From positions 620,001 to 684,000 of the forward strand of contig JAAVTG010000531.1 of assembly GCA_011947345.1 (NCBI GenBank): 64,000 nt of DNA. Reading direction: 5' to 3'. Each line of letters starts with the position of its first letter. The stretch's first letter is position 1. Under the pieces are notes generated by a model. That model was not told the DNA's origin. It did not search any database and saw nothing but the letters and a program-made list of their open reading frames with translations. The DNA comes from Phytophthora quininea. Its lineage: Eukaryota > Oomycota > Peronosporomycetes > Peronosporales > Peronosporaceae. A program made the translations under genes and the position numbers. Positions 53,647 to 63,226 of this stretch are shown piece after piece.

Positions 53647-55578
53647 TTAGCCCTCGCTGTGACCTCCAGCTTCAATGGTCCAAAACCCGTCGAAATAGGC
53701 CAGCATGTGTGCTCGATTGTGGAACACTGCGGCGTTCCACAGTAGCCGTAAATCCAACGGTGAAGCGCTCATGCATTTCAGTAGCCAATGCAGCACCTCC
53801 ACTCGATCGCTTGCAACGGCTGCAAGTCCGGCGTGAATTGGCCACTCGCCATCACCAGTATCACCGATCTGACGTAGCCATAATAACATTTCAAAATCAC
53901 CTCGCGCGGCAGCCGCATCCAGTGCTCGAACGGTGCAGCCCTCGTGGCGGTTTGCTTGCAAAAATCGCATGACGTTGAGATGTCCGTTCCTAGCCGCGTC
54001 ATCCATGGCATCCGTCGTGCACCCTACCCGACGATTCTCGTGCAGCCACTTCACGACCTCCAAATGCCCTTGTTTAGCAGCACCATTCATGGCACGGTCA
54101 GAACAGCCTTCAGCTCGATTAGTATGGAGAAATTGGAGCGTTTCCAAGTGGCCATGTTCAGCCGCTCCGTCCATTGCGCTGGTCGTGCATCCTTCCGCCC
54201 GATTAATGTGTAGCCACTGTACCACCTCTAGATGCCCATTGCGAGCAGCAAGATCCATTGCAGACGTCGAACATCCTTCATCACGGTTTTGATGGAGCCA
54301 TTTAACGATCGGTAGATGGTTATTCGCCGCTGCGCCGTCCATTGCCGCAGAGGTGCATCCTTCAGAGCGATTCAAGTGAAGAAACGCGACAACCTCCAAA
54401 TGCCCGTGGGTCGCGGCAGCGTTCATGGCGGCGACCGTGCAACCTTCCTGTCGATTAGCGTGCAGCCACTTGAGCATGTCTAAATGGCCACGCTTAGCAA
54501 CCTCGTTCATCGTGAGACGCGAGCACCCTTCGCTTCGGTGAGCATGCAGCCACTGGACAATATCGAGGTAGTTTTTGTGCGCTGCCCAGTCCATCGCATT
54601 GTAAGTGCAGCCTTCGCTTCTGTGCCGGTGGAGGAACTGCACGACCTCCAAGTGGCCCCCTCTTGCTGCCGTGTTCATCGCTTGTTGAGTACATCCTTCA
54701 CTGCGGTTCTCGTGCAGCCACCGCACCACATCCAAATGTCCATTCCAAGCCGCTCGGTTCATCGCTTCGGTCGTACATCCCTCCTCTCGATTCTCATGCA
54801 GCCATTTCACAACCTCCAGGTGGCCATTCGCAGCCGCTCCATTCATCGCTCTTGTTGTGGCCTGTGAGCTACCGCGATTGCTCTCACTCCTCGCAGTTGG
54901 CCATGGGTCATGCAAGAACTGCACAATCTTCAGAAACCCACCCGCCGCCGCTTCGTTCATTGCACGGGGCTCGACCTCTTCACTGCAATTCGTACGTAGC
55001 CACTTGACAATCTCCGAATGACCTCCTCTCGCTGCAGCTTGGTGCAAATGCGTCTCCTTCACGACGTCCGAGTCGTTCTCCGCGCAAACTTCTAGCAGCC
55101 ATTTAAGCGCTTCTAAATGTCCATTTGCTGCCGCAGTTGCCATGGTTTCTACTGTGTAGAACTCAAAATCCCCACAATTGGGCAGCGCCGTCTCCAGTCG
55201 CGGTCGAAGCCATTGCAGGACCTCCAAGTGGCCACTAGAAGCTGCCAGACTCACTACTGCCTCATCGATCACTGCGTTCGGGTATCGAGCACTCAAAACC
55301 TCGACGATCTCCAAGTGACCTACTGCTGCAGCTCGTCTTGCCGCCCGACGGATCTGCGCCAACACGGCCAACTCGCAAACGTGGGGCTGGGAGTCATTTG
55401 CGTTCAACAGGCGCTTGACGAGGTGGAGGAAGCCTCGCTGGGCGGCGTCTGCCAGCGTCCACTGCGACGACGTGTCTAGGTAGGCGGATACGAGCTGGGG
55501 GACGTGGCGGAGCGGCGCGATACGCGGCTGGGCGAGGCACACGACAGCGGCTGACGTTAACAGCGAAACTGTAGCCAT
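53647..55578 (-). CDS. Ankyrin-like repeat protein 1
   Basis: This is an intact single-exon gene of 643 residues from ATG 55578 (MATVSLLTSAAVVCLAQPR); the preceding in-frame GTG is not used. After about 220 residues of irregular ankyrin-like repeats (AASSGHLEVLQWL, AAAVGHLEIVEVL) come twelve regular repeats with a 28-residue period: GCTTxAMDxAAxNGHL, then xVVxWLHENRxE. Proteins of this type are numerous in oomycetes, and ankyrin folds mediate protein binding. The N-terminus is mildly hydrophobic, but I do not call a signal peptide. Repeat-by-repeat agreement with the gene at 61106-62987 shows they are paralogs. The partner is unknown. Confidence 0.88.
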   Translation of the reverse strand: MATVSLLTSAAVVCLAQPRIAPLRHVPQLVSAYLDTSSQWTLADAAQRGFLHLVKRLLNANDSQPHVCELAVLAQIRRAARRAAAVGHLEIVEVLSARYPNAVIDEAVVSLAASSGHLEVLQWLRPRLETALPNCGDFEFYTVETMATAAANGHLEALKWLLEVCAENDSDVVKETHLHQAAARGGHSEIVKWLRTNCSEEVEPRAMNEAAAGGFLKIVQFLHDPWPTARSESNRGSSQATTRAMNGAAANGHLEVVKWLHENREEGCTTEAMNRAAWNGHLDVVRWLHENRSEGCTQQAMNTAARGGHLEVVQFLHRHRSEGCTYNAMDWAAHKNYLDIVQWLHAHRSEGCSRLTMNEVAKRGHLDMLKWLHANRQEGCTVAAMNAAATHGHLEVVAFLHLNRSEGCTSAAMDGAAANNHLPIVKWLHQNRDEGCSTSAMDLAARNGHLEVVQWLHINRAEGCTTSAMDGAAEHGHLETLQFLHTNRAEGCSDRAMNGAAKQGHLEVVKWLHENRRVGCTTDAMDDAARNGHLNVMRFLQANRHEGCTVRALDAAAARGDFEMLLWLRQIGDTGDGEWPIHAGLAAVASDRVEVLHWLLKCMSASPLDLRLLWNAAVFHNRAHMLAYFDGFWTIEAGGHSEG

Positions 55579-56148
55579 GACCCTCACCAGAACGATACAG
55601 AAGATGACTCACCAACGGCGCCGCTTCAAGGGTAGTCGATCAGGACAACCAAGGAGTTCTGTTCTGCATCGACAGCAGTATTCGTCCGCGGGATGCTAGT
55701 ACACATCGTTGCTGCCGACTGCAAAGCTTGCATCCATCACTGCGGTTCGTCTGCGAGGCCTGCGCAAGGTGCGACTGCAGGACCTCGAGCAGCTCGTCAA
55801 CATCGAGCAAATGAACGGATAAGTTGTCCAGGTCGCAGCAAACGCCTCGAGCTCTGCAACTTCGACGTTAAAAACACACCAGAGACATAAGGCTGCCAGC
55901 ACCGCCAGCAGCTAGTCGTCTCCGTCACCTCCGTCACCTCGCTGCCTTCAACGTTCGCAATTTAAATTTTGCGTCTCGTTAACTTATGGCGCTAGTTCAC
56001 CCTCGTTTTGACCCCTTCTTTGTATCCGACCAGCGATTCATACGTCTGTAAAAGTTTACGGGACGAACCGCCGCGCCCCACAACCTCAACCTGCAGGTCA
56101 TTCCCCAATTTGCTCGATAGGACGAAGAAGCGAATCAATCTCAACGAG
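55579..56148. other. Divergent intergenic region, ankyrin-like gene 1 and PDZ-TLDc gene
   Basis: It holds both promoters. A short ATG-started frame at 55986-56051 (21 codons) precedes the PDZ gene and could be a 5' leader ORF. No other gene is supported. Confidence 0.35.
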
Positions 56149-58008
56149 ATGCTGTCGGTGCGCGGCCTGATGCGCGCCATCTTCGACGAACAGCGGCCCG
56201 CGACGCCGCCGCCGCGCGCCAAGCGCAAGCACCGCCACAGTCTGCACAGCGTGGAGACGCAGGAGCCCGAGAGCGAGCCGTCGTACGCCCCCAAGCGCTT
56301 CGAAGGCGAGTACAACGTGTGCTTCCGCCGCAAGCCGCTGGGCGTGGGGCTCGTGCCCAGCACGCAGCTCTACGGGTCGTGGGAGGTCAGTTCCATCCAG
56401 GACGTGGACGCGGACGACGCCCCGCTGGTCGTCAAGGACGGAGACAACAAGCTCCGCCACCACATGGGGAAGGGCGACGTGCTGGTGGCCGTCAACTTTA
56501 GCTGCAGCAAGGCGCAGCTGCCTCGAGCCAGACTGGCGGCCTACCTCCGACACTGCAAGTGCCCCATCGTCATGACGCTCCGGAACCCTCAGGTCTACGG
56601 GTCTTTCGACTCGAGAGCCATGTCCACAGCCATGTACCCGGACTCGCTCGACACTAGGCAACTCTTTAGCAATAGGGTCGTGGCCAGAGCGTCCTCCAAG
56701 CAGTGGAGACGGTCTCTGGAGCACGACTTGGCCTTTAACGCCCACGTAACGAAGGACGAAACGGCTCGACGACTGGCTCAAGCTCTGGTGAATCAGGACG
56801 CAGATAAGGCCCAGAACGCCTCGGCAGGAGGCATTGCTGATGTGCTGGAGTGGAAGGAACTGGACAGTGCTATGGTCGTGAAGGCTGTAGATGAAGACGG
56901 ACAGGAAGTCGCCGGACCGGAGATGTCTCCATTGGGAGAGTTCGACGTGACTTTCAACGAGACTCCGCTGCATTTCGCGCTGGCGCCGTCCACACGACTG
57001 TACGGGTCGGTGGAGGTGTACGACCCCAAGCACCACGCTCCAACTGTGCAGGTTGGCGATGTGATCATGGCTGTGAACGGCTACTCGTCTGTGACGAAAC
57101 TATTGCCCGATGACGTTATCGACGCCATTGTCGACCTGCACGCTCCAGTGACGCTGCGGTTCCGACGACCAGTAGCGTACAGAAACTATCTCGCTTCCTT
57201 TTTGCGATGAGAGAACTCTCCTCGCAGTCGATCGCGAGAGCAATGTTCCCACCCTCAGCAGAGTACAAAGAAGACGGCGCCGAAGCCTGCCGAGAAGAAG
57301 ATCAGCGATGCAGGCGCTGTCGCCCAAAGCTTCGTCGATTCGACCGACAGCTTCTCCCCAGAGAAGCCTTCAGAAGCAGCAGACCCCAACGAGGAACGAC
57401 TACGTGAGTTCAAGGCGTTCGCAGACAAGATTGGAGCGTTGGATCAGTTCAAATTGTGGTCCGGTGGTGAGTCTCCAACCGGAGGACGCCCGCTAGCTGG
57501 CCACGGGTCAGCGTTCCTGACTGAACGACACGTGCAGTTTCTCTGGAAGCATCTCCCGAACTACTTGACTTGCAACCAAATGGAGCTGCTCTTCACAACC
57601 CGGGTGCATGGCTGGAATCTCCTGAGCTTCTACTCGAGACTGGAAAACTCTGGCCCCACGATTCTGGTGGTGCAGGATGAGCATGACAGCGTGTTCGGTG
57701 CGTTCTGCCCAGCGTCATGGAAGCGGTCGAGAACGGTGTTCGGGAATGGACGGACATTCGTCTTCTCGTTGAGTCCTCGTATGAACGCGTACATGTGGTC
57801 TGGGATCGACAGCTCCTTCATGTACACACGTCGCGAGGCCATCTTTGTAGGAGGAGGCAACAAGGGCATCGCACTGTGTCTGCAGCTGGACGAACGACGC
57901 GGCTTCTCCCACGCCTGCTCCACTTTCGACTCGCCACCGCTGGTCGACTATGACAACTTCCGCTGCGAAACAATTGAAGTCTGGGGCTTCCACGGGCTGA
58001 AGGTCTAA
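56149..58008 (+). CDS. Protein with two PDZ-like domains and a C-terminal TLDc domain
   Basis: The frame from ATG 56149 (context gagATGc) codes for a basic N-terminus and two related PDZ-like domains at about residues 52-150 and 263-341 (GLVPSTQLYGSWEV with KGDVLVAVN; ALAPSTRLYGSVEV with VGDVIMAVNGYS). It meets TGA at 57208-57210. The same frame then continues open to 58008 and codes for a TLDc domain: SAFLTERHVQFLWKHLPNYL, LLFTTRVHGWNLLSFYSRLE, SGIDSSFMYTRREAIFVGGG and CETIEVWGFHGLKV. That part has no in-frame ATG upstream of its domain. A GT-AG intron of 87 or 90 bp (57172 to 57258 or 57261) would remove the TGA in frame, so I join them. TLDc proteins are linked to oxidation resistance and V-ATPase regulation. 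If the intron is not real, there are two genes. Confidence 0.68.
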
Positions 58009-58201
58009 GCGGAGGCGCTCAATTTCACGGAGACAGTGTACCAGTAAGCGAACGACGCAGCCCCCGTGAGCTACATATCGTCGTAGGTTGATTTATTTAG
58101 CAAATAGTTTTCTTCTTGATGGTGTCCACGTCCGCTTGGAAGCCGCCCGTCCTCACTGTTACAGGAGCCTTTGCGGTCATAACGAGACGAAAGACATTAA
58201 A

Positions 58202-59592
58202 CTACGCCAGATGAGTCGAGCTAAAGAAAAAGAGCAGTCGTACCGCTGTGGAAGGATGCTGGACTACCAAAATATTGGTCGCTTCAGAACTTGGTGGTCG
58301 AGTTCGGGAGACCACCATCGCGGTCGATGGCGCTTTTGGAGCCACTTTATTGTTCACGAGCAAACCGCTTTCGATGGTTTTCCACGCCGTATGAGGTGCG
58401 TGCGTCCTGGTTGATGGGATGAATTTAGCGTCTCGCCCAGCATACGTCTGGTTGGACACAACGTCGTATCCGTGCAAATGGCTTTCAATGTGTCGCTCGT
58501 GGGCGTACCGATTCAGACAGAGGTCGGTCTCGCGAGCCTGGATGACGTCGCCTTCTACTCGCATTTTCTTCTCGAACGCAGTCTTCTGCATCTTGTTGAG
58601 CGCCCGCTGGCCCTTTCGTTCATCGTGACCAACTTTTCAGGATTGATGACTTGTTGGTTGAGAATATTGTACAGTCGACCTTCCGAGAACTGTTCGCGAG
58701 GCGGCAGCGTCAACACTCGGTCTTTGCCGTGGACTTGCTGGTCCTCGTGTCGACGGATAAGGAACTCTTTTTCACGATCTTCGTCCACGTAAGTGATGCG
58801 GACCGGGTCAAAAGTGCGTGTTTTGAAGTATTTCTGCGCTGCAAGTCGCTTGGCTTGTGTTGCTTCTTGGTCAAATCGGTCGTCGTGTCGATCGTGATAC
58901 CTTCAATAGCAAAAAGAAAGAAACGTTGGCTAGTGAGTAACGAGGACCTCAAATTTTACTGCATGCATACTTGTTGGTGAGAATGTTGAATTCTCGGTAC
59001 GGCCTGCGAGATGGCAAAGTGCTGCCGACTGGCGCGGCGTCATTTGATCCGGCTCCAGCGATCGGGACGTGGGTGACGATGTTGTAGTCTGCTGCGCTCT
59101 TCCTGCGGTTCGGATGCAGCTCCGGGACCCGCTCTTTCGGGTCCTTCGCGCCAGGGTACATTGGCTCGTTGTTGATCGTGTGGAACCGTTGAATGTTTCG
59201 TAGCTGCTTCGCCTGCACAGTGATCATCGTGTTTAGACCTCTGCAACAAATGCGAGAGCAGGATGAAAAACTTACTCGGCCCTTTTCGAGGTCGCGTTTC
59301 AGTTTGCTGGCTTCGAGCTGTTGAAGTCCAACTTCTTGGTTCTCTTCGCGAAAGCGCCCCAATACGATATCGTATTCTCGCTCCTCATGGGACTTTTCAT
59401 AGCGCGTCACGTGTTTGACAGGAACTTGCTGCTCCGGGAGCCATGGCAAGACCGACTTCGCAGCCTACAAGAACGACCGTCAGCACCAGCCCACACAAAA
59501 AGTTTTAAAACTCGTACACGGTAGTTCTGCACGTCTTCAGCCCACGTCTTGGCGAACGTGATGTGGCTGTTGCTTGCCGCGTCGACCGCCAT
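58202..59592 (-). CDS. Unrecognised charged protein (multi-exon)
   Basis: The likely start is ATG 59592 (MAVDAASNSHITFAKTWAED). Exons join by GT-AG introns near 59465-59515 (NYR to AAKSVLPWLPEQQVPVKHVT), about 59240-59275 and about 58905-58970 (NK to YHDRHDDRFDQEATQAKRLA). The protein is hydrophilic, rich in Arg, Glu and His, and mostly helical. It has ordered-looking motifs such as RREYNIL-like elements (SAADYNIVTHVPI, YREFNILTNKY) and FSEGRLYNILNQQVINPEKL. One frame break lies near 58570-58590 (ERASGRSTRC against ALNKMQKTAFEKK). I do not recognise the family. The composition recalls axonemal or basal-body proteins of flagellate protists, which is only an impression. Confidence 0.5.
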
Positions 59593-60440
59593 CGCTTTGG
59601 CCACGCCGGGACGACGTCGGAACGTGAGCCACGTCTGCCATGCTCGAAAAGCTGCCAACTGTCTGGCTCATCGTTCAGTCTCGCACTGTGCAGACACGAC
59701 GCATCACACTTGAGATGGCAGCAATAGCCAACCGAGCAGAACCCTGTCTTCTGACCCCGCTGAAAATAGTTGATATCGAGTCCTAACTTTGCTCGAGTCA
59801 ATCCACGACTTGCTTTCTCGGCCGGATGTGTGTCGCTACAATATTGTTGTGAGGAGAGCGCGAGTCGTAAGTCGACAGTCGAGCTGGCATGCGACAGAAA
59901 TCCAGGGCCTCACACCGCCACGAATTTGCTCCTGAAGTTCGACGCCGGCGGATGTGGCCATCGAGGCAATTGCTGCGCCGCGCATGCAGGACAACCACGG
60001 AAATGAGTTTTCCGCCCTGAGAAAATGGCCGACCGCGAGGTGTCGACGACGCACCGCTTCAACACGAAGGCGGTGCAAGTCGAAGCTCTCGCTCAGTCTC
60101 CGATCGCCAAAGGGGTCAAATTCAACCGGACAGAAACGTCTTATCCTGCGTAACAAGCGACTCATCTAATCATCAAGTCAAGACGAGTTGCTCGAAAGAC
60201 TGCGTCGTTTAACGCCCCTCTGTCCTACTCGTACTGCCCGTATACAGTCCGCCACTAAACGGCGCCTGAAACGGCGGTGTCTGCTGGCTTCACAAGTGGC
60301 GCCGTTCGTGTCTTTCATGGCGAGTCATTCGGCTTTTTGCCTTGTCGAGCGCACTCACCTCCGACTCAAGACCTCCCAGCTCGCGAGCGTCCTTCTTGAC
60401 TTCAAGCCGACCAAAAATCCACCAAACCCAAGCCCCAAAC
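59593..60440. other. Intergenic region between the charged-protein gene and Myb 4
   Basis: Apart from the small frame at 60025-60153 I see no gene. GAGTCATTCGGCTTTTTG near 60322-60339 could be a degenerate initiator for Myb 4. Confidence 0.35.
60025..60153 (+). CDS. Small hypothetical protein, 42 residues
   Basis: An ATG in context aaaATGg opens a 42-codon frame (MADREVSTTHRFNTKAVQVE and on, ending NRTETSYPA) that stops at TAA 60151-60153. GC-rich third positions and balanced composition resemble coding sequence. There is no recognisable domain. It lies between divergent genes and could be a short gene, an unspliced first exon, or chance. Confidence 0.3.
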   Translation: MADREVSTTHRFNTKAVQVEALAQSPIAKGVKFNRTETSYPA

Positions 60441-60997
60441 ATGCTCACGCCTGCTACGCGCCAGATTCTCTTCGGGACGACCGACGGACGCAACGCGCAA
60501 GTGATCCGTCTCAGCCAAACGCGGCGTGGGGCTGCGACCAACTTCCCCCCATGACCCGCGCCACCGGCACGTGGACCGAGGACGAGCACGAACGGTTCCT
60601 CGAGGCACTCGACTTGTACCCATCCGGGCCTTGGAACCGCATCGCCGGGCTCGTGGGCACGCGAGATCGGCGCCAAGTCATGACTCACGCGCAGAAGTAT
60701 CGCCAACGGCTCGTCCGGAACAACCAACAGACGTCCCTGAGCCCTCTTCAGACGGTGGATAATGTGCCCGCTGCTGCAGACCGGCCTATGACCATCGCGG
60801 TGACAGCTGGGGTGACGACTGGCGAAAGGCAACTCGATGCTGATTCAGTTGACATACCTGGTGAGACCGAGGAGGGTCTCGTGTTCCCCAAGTTCGACCT
60901 GGAGTCAATACACGAGCTTTTGACCGGAACATATTGGGACGGATTCGACATGACCTCTCCAGGCGCCGAGTTCGAGCCGCTGCAGCTCAACGAGTAG
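60441..60997 (+). CDS. SHAQKYF-type Myb protein 4 (one frameshift)
   Basis: From ATG 60441 (MLTPATRQILFGTTDGRNAQ) the frame meets a stop right after NFPP, at the C6 run at 60545-60550. With one more C it continues PMTRATGTWTEDEHERFLEA, LDLYPSGPWNRIAGLVGTRD and RRQVMTHAQKYRQRL, a complete oomycete SHAQKYF-like Myb repeat. An acidic tail (FPKFDLESIHELLTGTYWDG) ends at TAG 60995-60997. The product is about 185 residues, similar in size and plan to Myb 2 (repeat first, acidic C-terminus). A downstream-ATG start at 60551 is possible if the run is correct as written. It converges on ankyrin-like gene 2. Confidence 0.85.
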
Positions 60998-61105
60998 ACC
61001 GCTTCTGCTGACCATGCGCATGATGTTTGAACTGTCCGTAGCCTACGCTTTCGATTAACACACACGAAATACAAATACAAATACAATTCATACGTTGCTC
61101 GCGGC

Positions 61106-62987
61106 TCAAGGGCCCAACGCCCAATTCTTCCCGTCGAAATATGGCAGCATGTGCACGCGGCCGAAATACTGCACTGTGCTACGCATGCGGTCCTCGTCGT
61201 CCAGCGCGTTGGGGAAATTCGCTCGAAGCCACTCCAGCACCTCCACGTGATCGTTGGCAACTACGAAGACGGCTCCGTTCGCAGTACAACCCGCTGCTTC
61301 CCCATTTCGGACTGGATGGTTGCGGAACCACTCCAGCATCGCAAAGTCGGCTCGGGTTGCAGCGGCATCCATCGCGCGATACGTATAGTCTTCTGCTCGG
61401 CTTGCGTAAAGGAACTGAACGACATCCAAATGACCGCGGCTGGCTGCGCCGTCGATGGCAGCTGACGTGCATCCGTCCGAGCGATTTTCGTGGAGCCATT
61501 TCACTATCGACAGATGCCCGTTAAGCGCAGCTCCGTTCATCGCTTGGACTGTGCAGCCTTCCGTGCGATTCGCATGCAAGAACTTCAGCACGGCTAAATG
61601 ACCTCCCTCTGCAGCGCTGTCCATCGCATCCGTTGTGCATCCTTCGCCTCGGTTGTCATGCAACCACTTGACGATTTCCAGATGACCATTTCTAGCTGCA
61701 CGATCCATCGCTCTAGTCGAACAGCCTTCATCACGGTTTTCGTGGAGCCATTGCACAATGTCCAGCCGATTGGCTTCTGCGGCACTGTCCATCGCAGCGA
61801 CCGAGCACCCTTCCAACCGATTAAAGTGCAGGAACTTGATAACGTCCAGGTAAGAGTTTGCCGCAGCAAGATCCATTGCTGCGAAGTTGCAGCCTTCTTG
61901 ACGGTGGTTATGGAACCATTGAACCATATGAAGGTGGCCTCGTTTTGCCGCTTCATTGATCGTCAGTTGCGAGCAACCTTCGCTGCGCTGTGCGTGCAAG
62001 AACTCCACCGTTTCCAAGTGGTCTTCTGCGGCTGCCCAGGTCATGGCATGATATGTGCAGCCTTCGCTTCGTTGCTGGTGCAGGAAGCGCACAATACTCA
62101 AGAAACCACCCTTTGCTGCCCCATTCATCGCTCGAAACGTGCAGCCTTCGCTTCTGTTCTTGTGTAGCCATTTCACGACCTCGAAATGCCCGTTGCTTGC
62201 TGCGCTATCCATCGCTTCTGTCGAGCACCCTTCACCGCGGTTCTCATGCAACCACTTCACAACATCCAGGTGGCCGCAACAAGCAGCACCGTCCATCGCC
62301 ATGACTGAGCATCTGCTTCCTACGTCGTGCAAGAACTGCACCAGCGGCAAGTGGCCATTTGCTGCAGCTTCATCGAAGGCACGGGGAGTATCCTCAGTCT
62401 CACCCCGGTTCAGAGTGCGCAAGTAACCACTCGACTACCTCTAGACGGCCATTCCTCGCAGCATGGCGCATGGGAGCAGCTGAAAAGTCTCCGCCTCGCG
62501 CCGTCACGAGCCACTTGATAACCTCCAAAAGCCCTTTTCCCGCGGCCAAGGCGATGATATCTGATGAGTACAGCAGCTTGTCCAGCCCTTCGTACTTTAC
62601 ATCCAGGTTTGCAATGCTCTTGTGTAGCCATTGCAGCACTAGCAAGTGTCCTTGTTCCGCAGCCTGCTTCACCGCCACTTCGTCGAGCACAGCTCTGGGA
62701 TACCAGTCAGACAGCATCTGCAGCATGTCCAGATCCCCTCGTTGCGCTGCCGATCGGGCTGCACTGCGAGTCGCCTTCAATCTGGCCAAGTAATGCACAC
62801 ACGGATCGCTAGCCATGGTGCGGATCAGTCTGTGGACGAGGTGGATGAAACCTTTCTCAACGGCGCATGGCACCGACCACAGGGACGAGACGTCCAAATA
62901 CTCGGTCAACAGCTGCACGACGTGGTCCAGCGCCCCCACGTCGCCGCGTTGGTCGCACACCACGCGCACACTCGTCAGCGCCTCCAT
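61106..62987 (-). CDS. Ankyrin-like repeat protein 2 (one frameshift)
   Basis: The start is ATG 62987 (MEALTSVRVVCDQRGDVGAL); codons above it are not ATG. The N-terminal 190 residues contain irregular ankyrin-like units (AAQRGDLDMLQML, AAEQGHLLVLQWL). Twelve regular 28-residue repeats follow (GCSTEAMDSAASNGHFEVVK, then WLHKNRSE and so on). The two parts are in different frames: after LAHSEPG a G4 near 62405 gives a stop, and removing one G continues ETEDTPRAFDEAAANGHL. The last residues (YFGRVHMLPYFDGKNWALGP) match the end of ankyrin-like protein 1 (FHNRAHMLAYFDGFW). It is a paralog of gene 1, on the same strand, with five kilobases between them. A protein-binding role is expected; the partner is unknown. 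Confidence 0.85.
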
Positions 62988-63181
62988 CGAGAATCCGATT
63001 GTGGTGGTGCATCCGCAGAAGCCATTCAGGTTCAACTTCAAAGTGATCCCGTCTTTTCATTGGCTAAAACCATTATCAACCTATCGCAAAATATGTTCCT
63101 TCTAAAACCTATTTTTGACATTCTGTTACATCTAAACAACCTCTCTTAAAACCTAAACGCCACTCCCTTTTGTGAGCCACG

Positions 63182-63189
63182 TCATTTCC
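63182..63189 (+). promoter_or_regulatory. Initiator-like motif upstream of the P5A ATPase
   Basis: TCATTTCC lies 38 bp before ATG 63227 and is an exact match to the TCATTYY initiator form. The 239-bp region is shared with the divergent ankyrin-like gene 2. Confidence 0.42.
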
Positions 63190-63226
63190 TCATCGGCCAA
63201 GTCTCAGTAATCGTCTCGAGGGGTTC

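Noticed and set aside
56008..56148. N-terminal extension of the PDZ-TLDc protein
   Set aside because: The extension starts at TTG and has no domain; ATG 56149 is the first in-frame ATG.
57208..57210. TGA as selenocysteine or programmed readthrough
   Set aside because: No selenoprotein family or downstream structured element is seen; a short in-frame intron explains it more simply.
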